Part shown: one piece after another, positions 62,545 to 64,000 of the stretch | Layout: the number at the start of each line of letters is the position of its first letter | Position numbering within the stretch: position 1 is the stretch's first letter | Origin: UBA5078 sp964538025 | GTDB lineage: Bacteria > Pseudomonadota > Gammaproteobacteria > Pseudomonadales > Pseudohongiellaceae | Direction: 5' to 3' | Assembly: GCA_964538025.1 (NCBI GenBank) | Contig: CAZICZ010000001.1 | Span: forward strand, 365,644-429,643 | Length of the DNA stretch: 64,000 nt | The notes under the pieces: generated by a model | Told to the model about the DNA's origin: nothing | Seen by the model: the letters and a program-made list of their open reading frames with translations, nothing else | Database searches by the model: none | Program-made: the position numbers and the translations under genes

Positions 62545-63659
62545 CAGGGACGCCCCGTGCCAAGGAAGGGCTGCAGACGCGCATTGGCCAGCGGCAGGGC
62601 GTCGTTTTGGAACCATTGAACAAATTCGAGCAACTCGGGATGCGCTCGGGCAACCCGGACGACATAATCGAAGACGACCGGCAAATCGGCCATGTAGCGT
62701 GGCTTGCTGTCTCGGAAATTCAAGCGGCAGAAAATGCCGATGACCTTGATGTGCCGCTGCACTCCCATCAGGTCGAAATCGCGCAGAAAAGCGTTGTCTG
62801 CCGCGTCGGAGTCCTCGTGCATCAGGCCGATGGCCAGTGCCATTTCGCGAAACTCCAGCGCCCAGGCGCGCACTTTTTCATCCGGCCAGACGATATAGCA
62901 ATCGCGCAGCAGCGACACCAGATCGTAGGTGTTGGGGCCGACCACGGCGTCCTGAAAATCCAGCACGCCCGGGGCATGGTCCGGGTCGATGCTGATCTGC
63001 ATGAGATTGCGCGAGTGGTAGTCGCGGTGCACACAGACCTGCGGCTGGCGCAGGGCGGCGTCCTCGAGAAACGTCCAGGTGCGATCCAGCATCTCACGCG
63101 TGTTCTGATCGAGGTCCAGGCCCAGAAAGCGGTCACAGAACCAGTCATCAAACAGCGACAGTTCGCGGTGCAGCAGGGCTCTGTCGTAAGGCGGCAGGCC
63201 CTCCGTCTTGCCGTTGGCCTGGAGTTCTATCAGCGCGCTCATGGCGGCGCGATACAGGGCGTCCACCTCCGTGCCACGCTGGAGGGCACTCAGGTATAGC
63301 GCATCGCCGAAATCCTGCAGGATCATGAAGCCGCGTTCGTAATCGACCTCCAACACGCGGGGCGTCATCATGCCGGCCTTGCGAAACCGCTTGGCGATTT
63401 TGACGAAGCGCTGGCAGTCCTCATGCTCGGGCGGCGCGTCGACCAGGATGAACTGGAAATCGTCGAGCTGGTCGCGCAGTGCCTCGTTCAGAAGCTCCTG
63501 ATCGCAGTTCAGGGGGCGCGGCATGCGGATGCGAAAATAGCGCCTGAAACTGGCATCGCCGGAGACCATGGTCACCTCGCCATTGACGCACCCGCAGCCC
63601 GACATGTCTTCCAAGCACTGACGCGCCCACGCCTCAAGCGCCTCTCTTCGTTGATCCAT
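62544..63659 (-). CDS. amgK: Anomeric MurNAc/GlcNAc kinase
   Basis: AmgK phosphorylates MurNAc at the anomeric carbon in the recycling route that confers intrinsic fosfomycin tolerance. The 371-residue APH-family kinase has GDASFRRYFRI, the catalytic VCVHRDYHSRNLMQI (Brenner-type HRDxxxxN) and GVLDFQDAVVGPNTYDLVSLLRD (DFxD metal site). Start MDQRREALE is chosen because the upstream in-frame extension is low-quality and crosses the lptD promoter region. It is divergent from lptD, as in Pseudomonas. Confidence 0.92.
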   Translation of the reverse strand: MDQRREALEAWARQCLEDMSGCGCVNGEVTMVSGDASFRRYFRIRMPRPLNCDQELLNEALRDQLDDFQFILVDAPPEHEDCQRFVKIAKRFRKAGMMTPRVLEVDYERGFMILQDFGDALYLSALQRGTEVDALYRAAMSALIELQANGKTEGLPPYDRALLHRELSLFDDWFCDRFLGLDLDQNTREMLDRTWTFLEDAALRQPQVCVHRDYHSRNLMQISIDPDHAPGVLDFQDAVVGPNTYDLVSLLRDCYIVWPDEKVRAWALEFREMALAIGLMHEDSDAADNAFLRDFDLMGVQRHIKVIGIFCRLNFRDSKPRYMADLPVVFDYVVRVARAHPELLEFVQWFQNDALPLANARLQPFLGTGRP

Positions 63660-63767
63660 CGCCGCCCTTGATCCCCTGTTTCTATCCCATGCCCAATGAA
63701 TTATGATGCCGGTGCCGGTCAAATCCCCGGCACCCCGTGTGAAGGGCCGCCGTAGCGCCTTCGCGAG

Positions 63768-64000
63768 ATGCCCTATTCTATTGGATTGCCTGCAACAATG
63801 CAGTTTCGAAAAAGCCTTTTGTGCTCCTCCATTTCCCTGATTGTTTCGACGTCCGCGATGCTGGCACCCACTGCGCCTGCACAGGCTCAAACGCCTGCGG
63901 ATCAGTGGACCTGCCGCGCCGATGCCGAGGGTGGTTGGGTGTGCGCCGAGACGCCGGGGGCAGCGCGGCAAGACGCCACAGCCGTGGTGGTGAGCCGGGG
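63768..64000 (+). CDS. lptD: LPS-assembly protein LptD, N-terminal part
   Basis: LptD is the outer-membrane barrel that inserts lipopolysaccharide with LptE. Only the first 77 codons are present. They encode a signal peptide (SLLCSSISLIVSTSAML, cleavage near AQAQ) and the WTCRADAEGGWVC segment characteristic of the LptD N-terminus, with its first disulfide-forming cysteines. An in-frame ATG at 63798 (MQFRKSL) is the more likely start; 63768 is the longest. The gene runs off the window end. Divergence from amgK agrees with the identification. Confidence 0.82.
   Translation, partial: MPYSIGLPATMQFRKSLLCSSISLIVSTSAMLAPTAPAQAQTPADQWTCRADAEGGWVCAETPGAARQDATAVVVSR

Overview
The window is a bacterial chromosome segment from a gammaproteobacterium. 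The evidence is gene order: fabB / dsbD-like / aroQ-accB-accC-prmA / dusB-fis / purH-purD, trpGDC beside crp, and lptD divergent from amgK-murU followed by rpe-trpE are all arrangements familiar from Pseudomonas and relatives. Coq7, an FNR/Anr-type regulator beside hemN, and MurU/AmgK peptidoglycan recycling agree with this. DUF5916 and DUF3570 proteins and an M60 peptidase suggest an environmental, possibly marine, lineage. Genus cannot be assigned from the sequence alone.

Layout. 1-10990 (+): core metabolism: the fabB tail, a stand-alone DsbD alpha domain, aroQ, accBC, prmA, a zinc-ribbon/DUF3426 membrane protein, dusB-fis, purH, purD and coq7. 10998-15945: an OsmC protein, crp, a hypothetical membrane protein, dgkA and trpGDC. 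About 15950-24870: a conspicuously AT-rich island holding a 2314-residue secreted M60-metallopeptidase/CAP-domain giant and a divergent AraC-type regulator. 24874-31504: a VIT-family transporter, corA, a PhyH dioxygenase, fnr, hemN and an NHL-repeat protein. Two look-alike FNR-dependent promoters are visible here, one reading hemN and one apparently reading a roughly 100-nt small RNA that ends in an intrinsic terminator. 31720-42790: a signalling block. A MASE3-PAS-GAF-PAS-GGDEF-EAL gene is split by an in-frame amber codon, a multi-PAS hybrid histidine kinase is split by a frameshift at a C7 run, and a CheY-like protein precedes an Hpt-REC-REC/GGDEF chimera. 42824-49140: rlmE, an APC permease, an O-methyltransferase, a CBS protein with a persulfide-dioxygenase/rhodanese fusion, and a peroxiredoxin/ECF sigma/anti-sigma/unknown operon. 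49151-56482: a DUF5916 outer-membrane protein and a periplasmic redox operon (TlpA, DUF4266 lipoprotein, DUF3570, ApbE, DsbD). 56492-64000: an RTX-type secreted protein, photolyase, trpE, rpe, murU, amgK and the start of lptD.

How the parts fit. trpE (59.6-61.1 kb) and trpGDC (13.5-15.9 kb) are separated by about 44 kb of mostly accessory genes, so the trpE-trpG interval looks like a site of repeated gene acquisition. Thiol-redox functions recur: the DsbD alpha domain, full DsbD, TlpA, ApbE, a peroxiredoxin with an ECF sigma factor, and a persulfide dioxygenase. I see no tRNA, rRNA, CRISPR array, insertion sequence, integrase or prophage genes.
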